Source of the DNA: Bretschneidera sinensis
Taxonomy: Eukaryota; Streptophyta; Magnoliopsida; Brassicales; Akaniaceae
Assembly: GCA_023935145.1 (NCBI GenBank)
Contig: CM043703.1
Coordinates: 25,381,727 to 25,445,726, forward strand
Direction: 5' to 3'
DNA length: 64,000 bases
A model generated the notes under the pieces. It searched no databases. It saw only the letters and a program-made list of their open reading frames with translations, and was not told the origin of the DNA. Below are positions 45,019-56,370 of this stretch, in pieces; position 1 is the first letter of the stretch; every line of letters begins with the position of its first letter. The position numbers and the translations under genes were made by a program.

Positions 45019-47049
45019 TCATAGGGCGGCCTCCCCTTCGGACGCAGCCTCGACCCCACCACCTGGCTCTCCCGCTTCCTTCTCCCCACCGTCAACACCG
45101 ATGACAACTCTCTCCTCATTCCTGGAGACGCCTAGGTCAAGACCCTAGAAATTAACCTCGGGATAAAGGGACTCAGCCTTCTTCTTGGCCTCTGAGAAGC
45201 CTTCAAAGAATTGTTGGCCAACTTCCTCCTTGACGGCCTCTCGATAAAAGACAGAGTCTTTAACAGCAGCCAGAGCCTCCTCTACAGCCCTCTTGATGGC
45301 CTCTATTGCCTCCTTATTTAGCCGCTTCTCAGAGGCGACAATGGCATTTCTCTCCATGCATAAGGTGTCTCCAACCAGGCGCAGGGTGTCTCCAACCAGG
45401 CACAGGGTGTCTCTCTCATGCACGGCCTCGACCTTGTCCTGGTTGGTTCCTTCTAGGGACGTTTGTAGCTACTGGACAAGCTTGCATCTCTCATCCTGCC
45501 TTTGTTGGCACCGGCCTAACTTCTTGGCCATATCTAGGCACTAGCGCGACAGCACTCCAAACAGCACGCCAGACTGAAAGGAAACAGAAGGGTCATTAGC
45601 TAAACAGAAAATAAAAGAAACTCAAATAAACGAGAAAGTAATAGTGCTTACCTAAGAGGACAGGGCTTCGACTGTCGAGCAGAACCTCTCAGTCAGTTTT
45701 TATGAGAGCTCGAGTAGGTTTCGGGGTAGGATCCCCAAGACAAGGTACTCTCGACCACCTAAGGATAAGCAAAGATCGAGTCATCAACCTTCAAGCCCCA
45801 ATTGGCCATGAAAACCCCAACAGTAGAAAGGGCACCCCATGCTAAAGACGGAGCTTGAGTTGGCTCATGTTGGGGCATGGCAAGGACAACTCTCTGCTCA
45901 GGGGAGAGCTTGAAATGACTCTTCATATCAATAGGAATGGGAAAATGGGCTCGCGGCCTCTCCTTCGAGCTTCGGGTCGACTTAGACTGCTTCCCCTGGG
46001 CAACCCTCTTCTTCTCCTAGGCTATCTTTCTAGCTCGCTCTTTGGCCTTAGTAGTGGCCTCCATCTCTGTTCAGAACAAAAAAAAAAACATAAGTTTAAG
46101 TGCTAGGTAAAAGCATGAAAAAGTGAATTGAAATATAATAAAAAGATAAAGCAAAAGAAAAAAGGGGAAGAGAGGGAAGACTCAAACACCGAGATTACCG
46201 CACTTTATGGTTTCCTCTGGGCAACCAGGGCAGAGGCTGTTCCCCGCAAACTCTTTGTTATCTTATAGGACCTCCACATCCAAAGGCGCGACCACCATAG
46301 CCCTCAGTGTCTCCTGCTCGCTGTGCAGGAGGTGTAGCCTCTTACATTTGCTCGCGTGATCCAAACTCCAGTAGAGGGGAACTTGGAAGCTCTTCTCTCT
46401 TTGGACAAAAAAAAAGACTTATTCAATTTCTCGATTGAGGAAGACTTCCTTTTCAGCAGCCCTATCTTCGCCCTCGAGCTGATCATGACCCATCTGTGCT
46501 GGTTGTGCTTGCTTATTTAGAAATAGGCCTTAAAGACGTTGATGTTCATCAAACCCCCCATCTCCATGCAGACACAAATGAAGGTCATGATCAGGTGCAC
46601 CAAATTGGGCATTAACTGGCATAGTACTATGTCAAAGAACCTTAGCACTGTGAGAAGAAAGGGTGGAGAGAAAACCTAAGCTCGACCCTCATGTGTTGCT
46701 CATAAACACACAGCTTAAAGGGCACACGAATTAAGAAAACGTCTCAGGCTTTCTCTCCAACCCCAGCTAGCCTGAGGGTGTACTCCTCAGGAATACGGTA
46801 CACCCTTTGAATGACTTTAAGATCCCATTTTGCCACCTGGCTGGGCATAGAGTTAGCGATGAACGATCATTGAACTCTCTCCTCAATAATAATGTCACCC
46901 TTCACCTTGGCCTAGGTTTTATCCACCCCATCCTCACCTTCAGAGGAGGAATCCTCCTCCTCCTAAGGCATGAAGGGAACCATTGCTAATGACCTCTCTT
47001 GAGTGGTAACCTCCTCTGAAGACTCATCCCCACTGGAGGTTAGGCCCAT
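45019..47049 (-). pseudogene. Antisense gene of the Tat-type element (gypsy-type transposon domain), with two introns
   Basis: On the minus strand an ATG at 47049 opens MGLTSSGDESSEEVTTQERS. The middle (about 46290-46830) reads RIPEEYTLRLAGVGEKA, FSLHPFFSQ, LCQLMPNLVHLIMTFICVC and RWVMISSRAKIGLLKRKSSS. These resemble the conserved antisense frame of Tat elements (Pfam Transposase_28, 'putative gypsy type transposon'). Two GT-AG introns fit: 46067-46198 and 45574-45651. The last exon is a coiled coil (KRLNKEAIEAIKRAVEEALA) and ends ASEGEAAL with TGA at 45019-45021. Several stops break it. A TATA box lies upstream at 47393-47402. Its role in retrotransposons is unknown. Confidence 0.75.
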
Positions 47050-47392
47050 GGCCTCCTTAACTCCCTAGATAAATCCCAGCTATTCTCGCTACCACTTCTT
47101 GGCCTATCACAAAATCTACTGAAGATATGGTAAAAAAGGTAGAAAGACTCAGCAAAATTGGATATCTGTACCTACTCCGAAGTAGTGATCCATTTCTTAG
47201 CCCACACCTTGATATCTCTTTAGTGAAAACACTCCCAAATGTTTTCACCCTACTCCGAGCACTCCCAATCTCCTAGTGAACTCCGAGAATTCTCAAGCTT
47301 ACACTCTCAAGCACTTAACCGACTCTGTGGGCTCTCAAAATTTTCTCTGATTATAAACGAAGTGAGGATAAAAGAAATAAGAATGAGCCACC

Positions 47393-47402
47393 CTTATATA
47401 GG
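47393..47402 (-). promoter_or_regulatory. TATA box for the antisense gene
   Basis: On the minus strand CTATATAAGG lies about 345 bp upstream of the antisense ATG at 47049. It points away from the sense genes of the element. Confidence 0.5.
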
Positions 47403-48009
47403 AATACAGACATGACAAATGAGGAGAATTAACTCTGCTACAGTTGGGAAGACGTGACGTTTGGTGTGACCGAGGCACCGTTACGTTTTTTAAAGGCTCT
47501 GACAATCATAACAACGCGACATTTTACGTACTTAAGGTACCATTACACTCCCTAAAGTTCCCTCAACCACGAAAAATGGAGTTTGGAGAGCCCAAGATGC
47601 CGTTACATTCCTCAAGGCACTATTCCGCTCCCCAAGGCAACAAAAGGCGAACGATCAATAATGAACGTCGTCATTTCACTTAAAGCAACTGCACACATTA
47701 AATGGCCTAGTGTTTTCACGTTTAAAAATAGCCCAATGCTTCTATATTAAGTGTTCTCACAGAAGATTCTAGAAATAACCCAAAGGTTTATTCTATTTGG
47801 GCCCAAAAAGTCAAGGAAGTTGTTCAAGGCTCAAAAATAAAAATATAGCCCAAAAGACTCTTTCATGAACCCAAAACTAGGGGAAGAAGCCCAAAAGTCC
47901 ACTAAAGGCTTCAGAGAGAGAAGCTCAAAATTCCACTAAAGACTCCAGAAGAAAAGACCTAAGAATCCACTAAGGGCTCCAAGGGTAGACAACCCAGACC
48001 AAAGCAAGA
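47403..48009. other. Noncoding part of the Tat-type element
   Basis: A GC-moderate stretch with no gene. Loosely repeated AAGAATCCACTAA-type and GCCCAAAAG-type phrases lead into the 48-bp array. Confidence 0.5.
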
Positions 48010-48890
48010 TTCTCCATAGCCGAGCATATTGACTTCTGCTCAAATGCTCGCGCCAACTTCTTAAAGACTAAAATTGACTACTACTCAGAAGCTCGACTCA
48101 GCGCCCCAAGGCTTAACATATTGAATGTTGCTCAAATGCTCGACACAACGTCTCCAAAGCCGAGTATATTGACTGCTGCTCAAATTCTTGGTCATATGTC
48201 TCCAAGGTTGAGCTTATTGACTACTGCTCAAATACTCGACCCAACATCTCTAAGGCCGAGTATATTGACTGCTGCTCAAATGCTTGATCCCACATCTCCA
48301 AGGTCAAGTATGTTGACTGCTTCTCAAATGCTCAATCCCACATCTCTAAGGTCGAGCATATTGACTACTGCTCAAATGCTCGACCCAACATCTCTAAGAC
48401 CGAGAATATTGACTGTTGCTCAAATGCTCGGTCCCACGTCTCCAATGATGAGCATGTTGACTGTTGCTCAAATGATCGATCTTACATCTCCAAGGATGAG
48501 CATGTTGACTGTTGATTAAATGCTCGGTCACACATCTCTAAGGTCGAGCATGTTAACTACTGCTCAAATACTCAGTCCCACGTCTCCAAGGCCGAGCATA
48601 TTGACTGTTGCTCAAATTCTCGGTCCCACGTCTCCAAGGCCAAGAATATTGACTACTGCTCAAATGCTCGGCTCAATGCCTCCAAGGTCGAGCATGTTGA
48701 TTACTGCTCCAATGCTCGTCCCAACTTTTCCAAGGCCGAACATATTGGTTGTTGCTCAAATGCTCGGTTCAATGCCTCCAAGGCCGAACATAATGACTGC
48801 TGCTCAAATGCTCGGCCTAATGTCTTCAAAGGCCGAGCATATCGACTCCTCTCCAAAATGCTCGGCCTAATGTCTCTCAGGTCAAAGCTC
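48010..48890. repeat. 48-bp tandem repeat (about 18 copies)
   Basis: The unit reads GAGCATATTGACTGCTGCTC then AAATGCTCGGTCCCACGTCT then CCAAGGCC. It recurs every 48 bp with little length change. Within each unit GCTCGGxC and GGCCGAGC are inverted around ~12 bases, so each copy can fold a stem of up to 8 bp. Since 48 is a multiple of three, two long plus-strand frames with a 16-residue repeat arise (48121-48519 and 48520-48870). I regard them as by-products. Confidence 0.9.
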
Positions 48891-48941
48891 TATTATACTT
48901 CCTCGAAACACATAAATGTTCTTAAGGAAGTAGAGGGCCTT

Positions 48942-49498
48942 TGATGCAGCCAATAAAATCATTTTCCAGTAATCTGACGACACGTGGAGCGATACTCCTC
49001 CTATGACCGAACGACACGTGGCCATGCCCATAAGTCACGTCCCAGTAGCCTGTTGACACACTAGACAATTCCTCTCTAGTAACCGGATGACATATGGACG
49101 AGCAGTTGACGTAACCATCGTCATTCGCAGACACCTCATGCAGAAGTGTAAACGTGATTACAAGGATTAAGCCACCTCTGAACACGCGACAAATGCCCTC
49201 TGCTAGAGAAACAAGATCTTAGAGATCACGCCATTTTGGGCATGTGTCTGCTTACCTCAAGAACACTATAAAAATCCTAAAGAATATGAATTCAAGATCA
49301 TCGCCAATCTCAAGCTCATTACTGAAACACTTGAATCCCAACTCCATCTTCACAATATCTTATCCTAACAAAGGCATCGGAGAGTCTTTGGAGCCACCAC
49401 TTCATCTCCTCCGGTAAATCTTTAGTTTACCCCTCGTTATTCGTGCAAGATGTTGGATGTGGAACCTTTAGCTCAGCAACACATTTTCGGCATCAACA
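48942..49498 (+). repeat. 3' LTR of the Tat-type element
   Basis: 557 bp, the same length as the 5' LTR, with many scattered, mostly transition-type differences from it, so the insertion is not recent. Confidence 0.9.
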
Positions 49499-49819
49499 GG
49501 TAACAAGATAATTGTTAGAATATTGTTTTATCACATAAAAGAGCATATCAACACACGTGCGTGTTGAGATACTAATTTACGAATTAAATTATAAACCAGT
49601 AACATTAATCACTTCCCCAACCTCATTTTTCCTCTCCCTCACCAGCAACTTAAACTACCATAAAAGAGAGTGGGGATCATTCTACCAAACCATGCCAACT
49701 AGTAGTATCCTTCCAGAAACAGGGGAGACTATGGGAACCCTACCCCCAAGCCATAAACTTTTTTTATATTCAAATTTAGAAATCACATGAATGACACGTA
49801 ACCTCATTTATAGTAAAAT
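49499..49819. other. Intergenic DNA between two retrotransposons
   Basis: 321 bp with no gene. It ends AAAAT, the target site of the next Copia element. Confidence 0.6.
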
Positions 49820-50769
49820 TGTTGGTATTTGTCTAAGGTTTAAACAAGGTTGGAGAAGCTTCGGCATCAGGTCTCCAGATCGTGGCTCAAGGTGTGCGCA
49901 CCCCACTCTGCAGCAAGTCCAGGATGTCTGCCCTTCATGCCGCGCTGCTGCTCAGCTTCCCTAAGGTGCGGTGCCCAGAAAGGATGAAAAGGGTGCCCTG
50001 GTCTGTGCCGCGGCCCAGCCCATCCAAGCCTCAACACGAAGCACCAAGCCTCAGCACGCCCTGTTCCAAGCCTCAGCACGAGGCACACTTGATGCTTATG
50101 TTTCAGCCTTTCAAATGGTGCATGAGGCATGATCAAAATGCACAAGATCACTTAAGATTGATGAGGGGCTATGATTAATTAGTCCTCAAGATCTAAGGGT
50201 GAAGATTGACCTTCAAGATAGGTTCAATAAGTGGTACACTATATAAAGGGCCACCTAGCTTCAATCTCAATAAGTGTGACATAACTTGTGATGAGAATGA
50301 CATATGAATGTGTGTGAAATAGAACACATAGATTGTGTGAGAGTGCAAAGACACTAAACACAGGAGAGATCTCATTGGAGAGGCTACTTGTTTAGAGAGA
50401 GAGAGTAGTATAGATTGGGGATTCAAGGGACTTGTAAGTGGAATTTTCTTGGGGAAAATTCCAGGGTAACTCAAGACCTTATCACTTTTTTTCTCTCTTC
50501 TTTCGTTCTTCAAGAATGGTGATAAGATCAAGATTAGATCGTGTTCTTGAAGAGGAGTTACTGTAATTGTAAAGAACTTATTGATTAGTGCAGAGGGCTC
50601 GGAGGAGTTCACGGGGACGTAGGCACATTGCCGAACCTTGTCAACAAATTACTTGTGTTCTTTCTTGCTTTGATTTCTATTTTTGTTTCCAATTCATCAT
50701 TACAAGTCATTTTAGACTTGGGTGTTTGGAAGATCACCTCCTGAGCATCTCTAAAGTGGTTTCCCAACA
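49820..50769 (+). repeat. 5' LTR of the Copia element
   Basis: 950 bp with TATA box TATATAAA at 50240-50247. A GC-rich part near 49890-50090 has AAGCCTCAGCACG-type words three times. The open frames here on both strands recur in the 3' LTR and are not genes. Confidence 0.92.
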
Positions 50770-50770
50770 G

Positions 50771-50782
50771 TGGTATCAACGC
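50771..50782 (+). other. Primer-binding site of the Copia element
   Basis: TGGTATCAACGC starts one base after the LTR and differs by two bases from the usual TGGTATCAGAGC. Confidence 0.8.
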
Positions 50783-51114
50783 CAAGAGAGCTAAGATTGG
50801 CGGGTATCAGAGCAAGAACAGGAGGTTATCGGAGCAAGACTCCAAGAATTAAAGATCAACTTCTTAGGTGATTCAAGAACGGAGTAGAGATCTATATCTG
50901 ATCGTGTTCTTGAGGTGATTCAAGAATGGAGTAGAGATTAATATCTGATCGTGCTCTTAAGATAATTCAAGAATGGAGTAGAGATCAAGATTTGATCGTG
51001 TTCTTGAGGGTGATTCAAGAACAGTATTGAGATCAATCTTCGATTGTGTTCTTGAGATTTAGAAGAAGTTGGAAAGTAATTGTGGGTTCTGCATAAATCT
51101 GGGATCTTCTCTGC

Positions 51115-51440
51115 AAAGTGGGTTCAAACTTCATTGTTGAGAAGTTTGATGGAAAGGGAGATTTTGCCCTTTGGAAACGGAAGATCAAGGTTGTTCTTAT
51201 GCAACAGAAGGTGGACTTGGCTATTGGAGAAGATGACACTTTTCCAACAAGTATCACGGAGGTCCAATGGAATGAGATGAAGAAAATGACATACAACACC
51301 ATCTTCTTGCACGTGTTGGATAGTGTCACAAGGGAGTGCGGAGACTCGAATGATCCAGCTGCAGTTTGGAAGAAACTAGATGAGTTGTTTCTTACCACGA
51401 CTCTCCCTAATAAGAGGTATCTTCGTAAATGAATTTTCGC
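51115..51440 (+). pseudogene. Copia gag, N-terminal part
   Basis: The frame reads SNFIVEKFDGKGDFALWKRK and continues to LDELFLTTTLPNKRYLRK, then a TGA at 51430, where relatives continue. It is a normal Copia gag start. The rest of gag is in the next frame, which resumes MDPNKELQDNLD and has lost the middle of gag. Confidence 0.85.
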
Positions 51441-51447
51441 TTTTAAA

Positions 51448-53121
51448 ATGGATCCTAATAAAGAGTTGCAAGATAATCTTGATGCCCAGATGAGGAGTGC
51501 ATCAAGTGGAGAAGGGTTGTTCGTTAAAGGAAGGCCAACAACTCGGTATGGCAGTAATATACATGGCTACAATCAGGACAGAGGTAGAAGAGAAAGCCAT
51601 AGAAGAGCGCACAGTAACATACATGGCTACTACCAGGATAGAGGTAGAGGAGAAAGCCATGGGAGAGTGCACAGTAACATACATGGCTACTACCGGGACA
51701 GAGGTAGAGGAGAAAGCAATGGGAGCGCGCACAATAACATACATTGCTACTACCGAGACAAAGGTAGAGGAGAAAGCCATAGGAAAGCGCATTCCAAACC
51801 GAGATTTGGAGGGAAAAGATTCTTCTATTGCCATAAGGAGGGTCATTTCAAGAAAGATTACAAGGAGAAAATGAAGGATAAGGGAAGAAGCTATACCAAG
51901 AATGGAGAGGCTTCGGTTGCCAAGGCAGAACAAGATAATGATATTCTTGTTGTGTGCTCAAGTGTGAGCAGGGGGCAAGGAGACAGCAGGAAATGGATCT
52001 TGGATTCCAGGTGCACTCATCACATGTGCCCTCACAGGGATTGGTTCAAGAATTTCAAAGAAACCGATAATGGAAAGGTTTTCCTGGGGAATGATACTTC
52101 TTACCAAGTGAGGGGCATAGGAGACATCCAATTGAGGATGTTTAATAGAATGACAAGGCTGCTCAGGAACATGAGATATCTTCCGGATTTAAGAAGAAAT
52201 TTGATCTCATTGGGGCAGCTAGATTCCATGGGGTACACATACAAAGCAGAGGGAGGAAAGATCAAGGTAACCAAGAGATCTTTGATAGTGATCAAAGCAT
52301 CAATGAAGGATGGTTTCTATGAGATGATCGAAGACACAGAGATCAAAGATCAAGCAGCAAGCTTGATGGCTAAGATGGATAGAGTAGCCCTTTGGCACAA
52401 TCACTTGGGACACATGAGCGAAAATGGCCTACAAGTTCTCAGCAAGGATGGTATACTTGGTTGTGACAAAGTAGAGAAACTTGATTTCTGCGAGTGTTGC
52501 ATTCTTGGGAAACAACACCGGGTCTGCTTTAACACCGGAGTGCACAAGTCTAAAGGCATTCTTGACTACATCCATGCGGATATTTGGGGGCTAGCAAGAA
52601 CACCAACACTTGGAGGTAATCTTTACTTTCTGTCTTTAATTGATGATTATTCAAGAAATGTTTGGGTTTATTTGCTTAAGAATAAATCAGATGCTTTGAA
52701 TAAGTTAGTGGTGTGGAAAAAGCTGGAAGAAACTCAAACGGGCAGGGTAGTTAAGGTGTTAAGAACCGATAATGGGTTAGAAGTTTTTAACAAGGAACTT
52801 GATCAATTCTACATGTTAAATGGGATTCTAAGACATAGAACGGTTATGGAAATGCCTCAGCAAAATGGAGTTGCTGAGAGGATGAATAAGACCCTTAGGG
52901 AAAAGGTTAGGTGCATGTTAAATGGATCCGAATTACCCAAATATTTTTGGGGGGAAGCGGTGTCTACTGTTGCGTATTTGGTTAATAGATCACCCTCTAG
53001 AGCTTTAAAGCTCAAGACTCCCGAGGAGATGTGGAGTGGAAAACCCCCTGAGTTGGACAAACTTAGAACTTTTGGGTGTGTTGCATATGCACATCAAAAG
53101 GATGATAGATTTAGCCCATAA
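51448..53121 (+). pseudogene. Copia gag C-terminus, protease and integrase (557-codon frame)
   Basis: The frame holds a four-copy 20-residue RG-rich repeat (51551-51790) and a zinc knuckle remnant FFYCHKEGHFKKDY, where the first and last Cys are lost. A protease motif WILDSRCTHHMC follows, in which the usual Asp-Ser-Gly is Asp-Ser-Arg. The GAG-pre-integrase block is WHNHLGHMSENGLQVLSKDG. The integrase core has YIHADIWG, FLSLIDDYSRNVWVYLLK, VLRTDNG and PQQNGVAERMNK, so its Asp, Asp and Glu are kept. It is open over 557 codons, the longest frame in the window, yet the protease could not act. Confidence 0.9.
51551..51790 (+). repeat. 60-bp repeat, four copies, within gag
   Basis: Four in-frame copies of a 60-bp unit encode SNIHGYYQDRGRGESHGRAH-like repeats just before the zinc knuckle, an Arg-Gly rich stretch that may bind RNA. 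Confidence 0.9.
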
Positions 53122-53133
53122 TCTAGAAAATGT

Positions 53134-54424
53134 GTGTTTCTAGGATATGGGGAAGGGGCTAAGGGATATAGGTTGTGGTCCTTAGAGAAAAAAGGATTGA
53201 AACTCATAATAAGTAGGGATGTTATTTTTAATGAATTGTTATTTCCCTATTTGGAGAAAACTAACCCTGCAGGGGCTAGTGAGCAAACCAGTTCGATATT
53301 TGTGGAGCATAGCATCAAGGAAGATTCAGTTCAGGTAAAGCAAGGAAGACAAAAGGGTTCGGACCAGGTAGACCCCATTGATGAATGCCAAGCTCAGGAC
53401 ACTCGAGAGGAGGTTGAACTAGAAGGGGATGATGCAGCAAGTCAAAATGACCATCAACTCACAAGGGACCGAGAAAGAAGGCTGGTCAGACCACCTTTGA
53501 GATATGGTTTTATGGCTGCGGATGCAGCAGCTCCTTGGACAGAATGAGGGATAAGTGAACAAGAGACTTACATTGATGCCATGAGATGTAAGGATTCGTC
53601 AAGGTGGAAGCTAGCTATAGAGGAAGAAATGGATTCTTTGAGGAATAACAACTCTTGGGAATTGGTGCACATTACAGGAAAATAAAGAGTTTTGGATTGT
53701 AAGTGGACTTACAAGATCAAAGAAGGGAACCCTCTAAGGGATGAAGTCCGGAACAAGGCTAGGCTGGTGGCGAAGGGGTTCACACAAAGAGACGACATAG
53801 ATTTCACAGAAACCTTCTCACCTGGACACAAAGTAGATGAAGTGGTGATTATCCTCGTCTATGTCAATGATGTGTTGTTGGTTCGAAACAACAGGGAGAG
53901 GATAGAAAGGTTGACATCTCAACTCAGTGAAGAGTTCGAGAGAAAGGATCTTGGCCTTACACAAAAGATCCTTGGGATGAGTAGAATTTGGGAAAGAGAG
54001 AGAAACAAGTTGAAGGTTTCTCAGTCTTCCGGCATAGAAAAAGGTGTTGTACAAGTTTTCTATGGAAGATGGTAAACCAGTGAAGATTCCCCTTGCTGGT
54101 CATTTCAAGTTCTCCAGCGAACAACATCCTGGAACGGATGAGGAGAAGAAGGAAATGGATAAGGTCCTTTACTCTAGTACGGTTAGATCAGTCATGTCCA
54201 TGATGATAAGCACTAGACTCGACATTTCTCAGGCAATTAGAGTTCTCAGCAGATTTGTGAGTAATCCCGGAAAGGAGCTTTGGCTTGGGATGAAGTGGTT
54301 GCTAAGGTACGTGAAGGCTCAGTTGCAGTCGGTGATAGCACTCTCAACAACCAAGGCAGAGTACATAGCTGCTTCGAAAGCCATAAAGGAGGCTATGTGG
54401 TGCAAAGGGTTGTTGGACGAGTGA
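53134..54424 (+). pseudogene. Copia reverse transcriptase and RNase H, deleted
   Basis: After an integrase tail (53134-53547) the RT starts at WKLAIEEEMDSL (about 53605) and DCKWTYKIKEG, and reaches FTETFSPG. It then jumps to VYVNDVLLV (about 53857), so the centre of RT is missing and YVDD reads YVND. RNase H (54044-54424) keeps LYSSTVRSVMSMM and STTKAEYIAASKA but lacks the block between LLRYVK and QLQSVIALS that holds catalytic residues. Frameshift near 54050. Confidence 0.9.
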
Positions 54425-54760
54425 AAGGTCCTAATAGAGCTGGTGGTGGTGTCTTCGGATAGCCAAAATGTGTGGCACTTGTGTAGGAACCCTGTGTTCC
54501 ATGAGAGGACAAAGCATATGAATGTTTGGTATCATTTCATTCGAGAAAATGTTACGAAATGATGCATTCATGTGGACAAAGTCGCATCGGAAGAAAGTCC
54601 TGCAGATTTAGGTACCAAAGGTCTACCTCTAAGTAAGTTCAATCATTGCCTTGGACTTCTTAGGATTGGAGTCGGTTGATATGGTGACTCAAGTTGAGTT
54701 TGGATACTGATTTCTCTGCACAATGGGTTCGGGTTTAATTGCTTAGACAAAGATAGAGAT

Positions 54761-55664
54761 TATTGGTATTTGTCTAAGGTTTAAACAAGGTTGGAGAAGC
54801 TTCAGCATCAGATCTCCAGGCCATGGCTCAAGGTGTGTGCGCCTCACCCTGCAGCAAGTCCAGGATGTGTGCCCTCCAGGCCGCATCGCGGCTCAGTTTC
54901 CCTAAAGTGCAGCGCACAGAAAGGATGAAGAGGGTGCCCTTCCCCACACCGCCGCCCAGCCCATCCAAGCTTCAGCACCAAGCACCAAGCCTTAGCACGC
55001 CCTGTTCCAAGCCTCAGCACGAGGCACACCTGATGCTTACGTTTCAGCCTTTCAAATGGTGCATGAGGCATGATCAAAATGCACAAGATCGCTTAGGATT
55101 GATGAGGGGCTATGATTGATTGGACTTCAAGATCTAAGGGTGGAGATTTACCTTCAAGATAGGTTTAAGAAGTGGTGCACTATATAAAGGGTCACTTAGT
55201 TTCAATCTCAACAAATGTGAACATGTGATGAGAATGACATGTGAATGTGTGTGAAATAGAACACATGGATTGTGTGAGAATGCAAAGACACTAAACACAG
55301 GAGTGATCTCGTTGGAGAGGCTGGTTGTTTAGAGAGAGAGAGTAGTATAAATTGGGGATTCAAGGGACTTGTAAGTGGAATTTTCTTAGGGAAAATTCCA
55401 GGGTAACTCAAGACTTTATCACTTTCTTTTTTCTCTTTTTTCGTTCTTCAAGAACGGTGTTAAGATCAAGATTAGATCGTGTTCTTGAAGAGGAGTTGTT
55501 GTAATTGTAAAGAACTTATTGATTAGTGCAGAGGGCTCTGAGGAGCTCACGGGGACATAGGCACATTGTCGAACCTCATTAACAAATTGTTTGTGTTCTT
55601 TCTTGCTTCGTTTGTTGTTTCTTTTCTTTACAAGTCATTTCTAGACTTGGGTGGTTTCCCAACA
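54761..55664 (+). repeat. 3' LTR of the Copia element
   Basis: 904 bp with TATA box at 55181-55188. Compared with the 5' LTR it lacks a short block near its end (GGAAGATCACCTCCTGAGC region) and starts TA instead of TG. Confidence 0.92.
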
Positions 55665-55819
55665 AAAATATAAAAAAAATTAAATTAAGGAGAAAAACAA
55701 AATACTTAAATTAATGGAAAAATTAAAAAAAAATGTAAAACTATTTTTCAAAAGAAAACTTACAATCGGATCTGATCAAAAGTTTTGGGGTAAAGTATGG
55801 GTTTATAAAAAGGAGTTAA

Positions 55820-56370
55820 TTATTTTTTAATCTCTGAGGTTTAATCTTAATTATAGGTTGGTCCTTGCATTTTTATTATTATGAAATTTAGTTTTGTTAG
55901 AATTTGAGAAGAATCTTTACATCAAAAGTATTAAAAAAAAGAGTAAAGTAAATCACTTTTATGTCAGGTGTTGCACATAAAAGTCAGATTTGTTTTTTAA
56001 TCCTCAAATACCATTATGACCATTGCATGACATGGGATTCATAAAAAAAAAATTTCTCTCATTGTTGTAGATTTAAAGCAACAATGGTCATAAAAGTTGG
56101 GTTGATATAGGAAAAAGAAAAAAAGATGAAAATTAAATTTTATAAACCCATATGGTGCAATGGTCATAATGGTATTTAGGAGATTAAAAAAATTCTGGCT
56201 TGTCCTTGCAGTATTGATATAAAGGTAATTTCTATCAGCTTTTTAGACTTATGATGCAAAGATTTTCGTTAAGTTCAGATGGCAGGGACTAAAATCAATA
56301 CTAATGAAAATGCAAGACCAACCCGTAATTAAGGGTAAACTTCAAAGATTAAAAAATAATTTATCCTTAT
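55820..56370. mobile_element. Foldback element with about 70-bp inverted arms
   Basis: The left arm (GTTAATTATTTTTTAATCTC ... AGGTTGGTCCTTGC) and the right arm (GCAAGACCAACCCGTAATTA ... ATTAAAAAATAATTTATCC) are inverted repeats. A further inner pair, ATACCATTATGACCATTGCA and TGCAATGGTCATAATGGTAT, sits at about 56011 and 56155. No coding capacity. The type (Mutator-like or other) is not clear. Confidence 0.75.

Larger units (their letters stand above)
39198..49498 (+). mobile_element. Full-length, decayed Tat-type Gypsy retrotransposon
   Basis: Two 557-bp LTRs (39198-39754, 48942-49498), both TGATGCAGCC to GGCATCAACA, bound a 9.2-kb internal region. Its order is primer-binding-like site, gag, protease, reverse transcriptase, RNase H, integrase, then about 4.1 kb with an antisense gene and a 48-bp tandem repeat, then a purine-rich tract (AAGGAAGTAGAGGG) before the 3' LTR. 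An extra antisense frame downstream of pol is typical of the Tat lineage. Flanks (GTATC and GGTAA) are not a clean target duplication. All frames have stops. Confidence 0.9.
49820..55664 (+). mobile_element. Copia retrotransposon with intact ends and internal deletions
   Basis: LTRs at 49820-50769 and 54761-55664 open TGTTGGTATTTG (TATTGG in the 3' copy) and end TTTCCCAACA. The target duplication is AAAAT (49815-49819 and 55665-55669). A primer site TGGTATCAACGC at 50771-50782 resembles the initiator methionine tRNA site, and a purine-rich AAAGATAGAGAT precedes the 3' LTR. gag, protease, integrase, reverse transcriptase and RNase H are in Copia order, but gag, RT and RNase H each have internal deletions, so the copy is not autonomous. 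Confidence 0.95.

Noticed and set aside
48121..48870. Two plus-strand frames of 132 and 116 codons with a 16-residue repeat as a secreted or structural repeat protein
   Set aside because: The frames follow from a 48-bp repeat with a length divisible by three inside the noncoding part of a retrotransposon; there is no start context, signal peptide or partner gene.
48010..48890. CRISPR-like array
   Set aside because: Units are directly adjacent with no unique spacers, and the sequence is plant nuclear DNA.
39193..49503. Target-site duplication of the Tat-type element
   Set aside because: GTATC and GGTAA do not match; a one-base shift gives 4 of 5 but is not convincing.
49867..50178. Frames of about 95 codons on both strands
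   Set aside because: They lie in the GC-rich part of a Copia LTR and recur in the 3' LTR at 54823-55119 with changed reading.
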